From assembly GCA_012934845.2 (NCBI GenBank), contig WNNJ02000054.1, positions 32,944 through 96,943 on the forward strand: a DNA stretch of 64,000 bases, given 5' to 3'. Source of the stretch: Pomphorhynchus laevis (taxonomy: Eukaryota; Acanthocephala; Palaeacanthocephala; Echinorhynchida; Pomphorhynchidae). The position numbers and the translations under genes are program-made. Under the pieces are notes generated by a model that did not search any database, was not told where the DNA came from, and saw only the letters and a program-made list of their open reading frames with translations. Below, piece after piece: positions 63,869-64,000 of this stretch. Positions within the stretch are counted from its first letter, which is position 1. Every line of letters begins with the position of its first letter.

Positions 63869-64000
63869 ATTATATTAATTTAAAACCGGCAAATTATGAT
63901 TTCTGAAATATTACGTTATAATTATTAACATAAAAATGGCATTTTTATTATGACTTATAAGCATATTACGATTTAAATATTATTAAGATTAATATTGATA

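Overview
This is animal-type (metazoan, probably invertebrate) nuclear DNA, AT-rich and dominated by retrotransposons. The evidence is the mix of non-LTR (LINE) families with Jockey/I-like, CR1/Jockey-like and RTE-like reverse transcriptases, Penelope-like elements (PLEs) with a GIY-YIG domain and hammerhead-ribozyme-type ends, a tRNA-derived SINE-like sequence, long (AT)n arrays, and a eukaryotic eEF1-gamma gene. I cannot name the species. The two host genes are single uninterrupted reading frames, and each start codon directly follows a pyrimidine-rich stretch ending in AG. This suggests an intron-poor lineage, possibly with spliced-leader trans-splicing.

Layout. 0-10 kb: LINE remnants: a CR1/Jockey-like 3' end, a tRNA-like SINE, an old Jockey/I-like copy, and three fragments of a LINE family ending in a conserved 3' hairpin, two of them forming an inverted pair. 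10.9-15.2 kb: a complete LINE on the minus strand with both ORFs open. 15.5-17.4 kb: palindromic repeats. 17.46-19.92 kb: a full-length urease-like protein of 817 codons in which every nickel ligand is replaced. 20.2-23.5 kb: an RTE-like LINE on the minus strand with tandem repeats in its 5' UTR. 24.9-26.05 kb: a possible fossil of an RNA-virus nucleoprotein. 26.1-29.5 kb: a foldback element, a near-canonical hammerhead ribozyme, (AT)n arrays, and two PLE palindromes, the larger about 2.2 kb and almost perfect. 29.5-35.5 kb: AT-rich DNA with a decayed RTE-like copy carrying a nested insertion, and more PLE-end palindromes. 35.65-36.98 kb: eEF1-gamma. 37.4-44.2 kb: another hairpin-LINE fragment and a second Jockey/I-like copy. 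44.7-54.9 kb: several LINE 5' halves, a 273-bp coding tandem array and hairpin-LINE 3' ends. 55-58.3 kb: two fragments of an unassigned reverse-transcriptase family. 59.9-63.7 kb: a decayed CR1/Jockey-like LINE whose 3' end nearly duplicates the one at the start of the window.

Only two host genes are well supported: the urease-like pseudoenzyme (plus strand) and eEF1-gamma (minus strand). They are 16 kb apart and nothing suggests joint function. The most unusual observations are the conserved but catalytically dead urease, the hammerhead ribozyme with a self-complementary stem III together with a series of degenerate relatives at the ends of inverted PLE copies, and the repeated finding of tandem repeats in LINE 5' UTRs.
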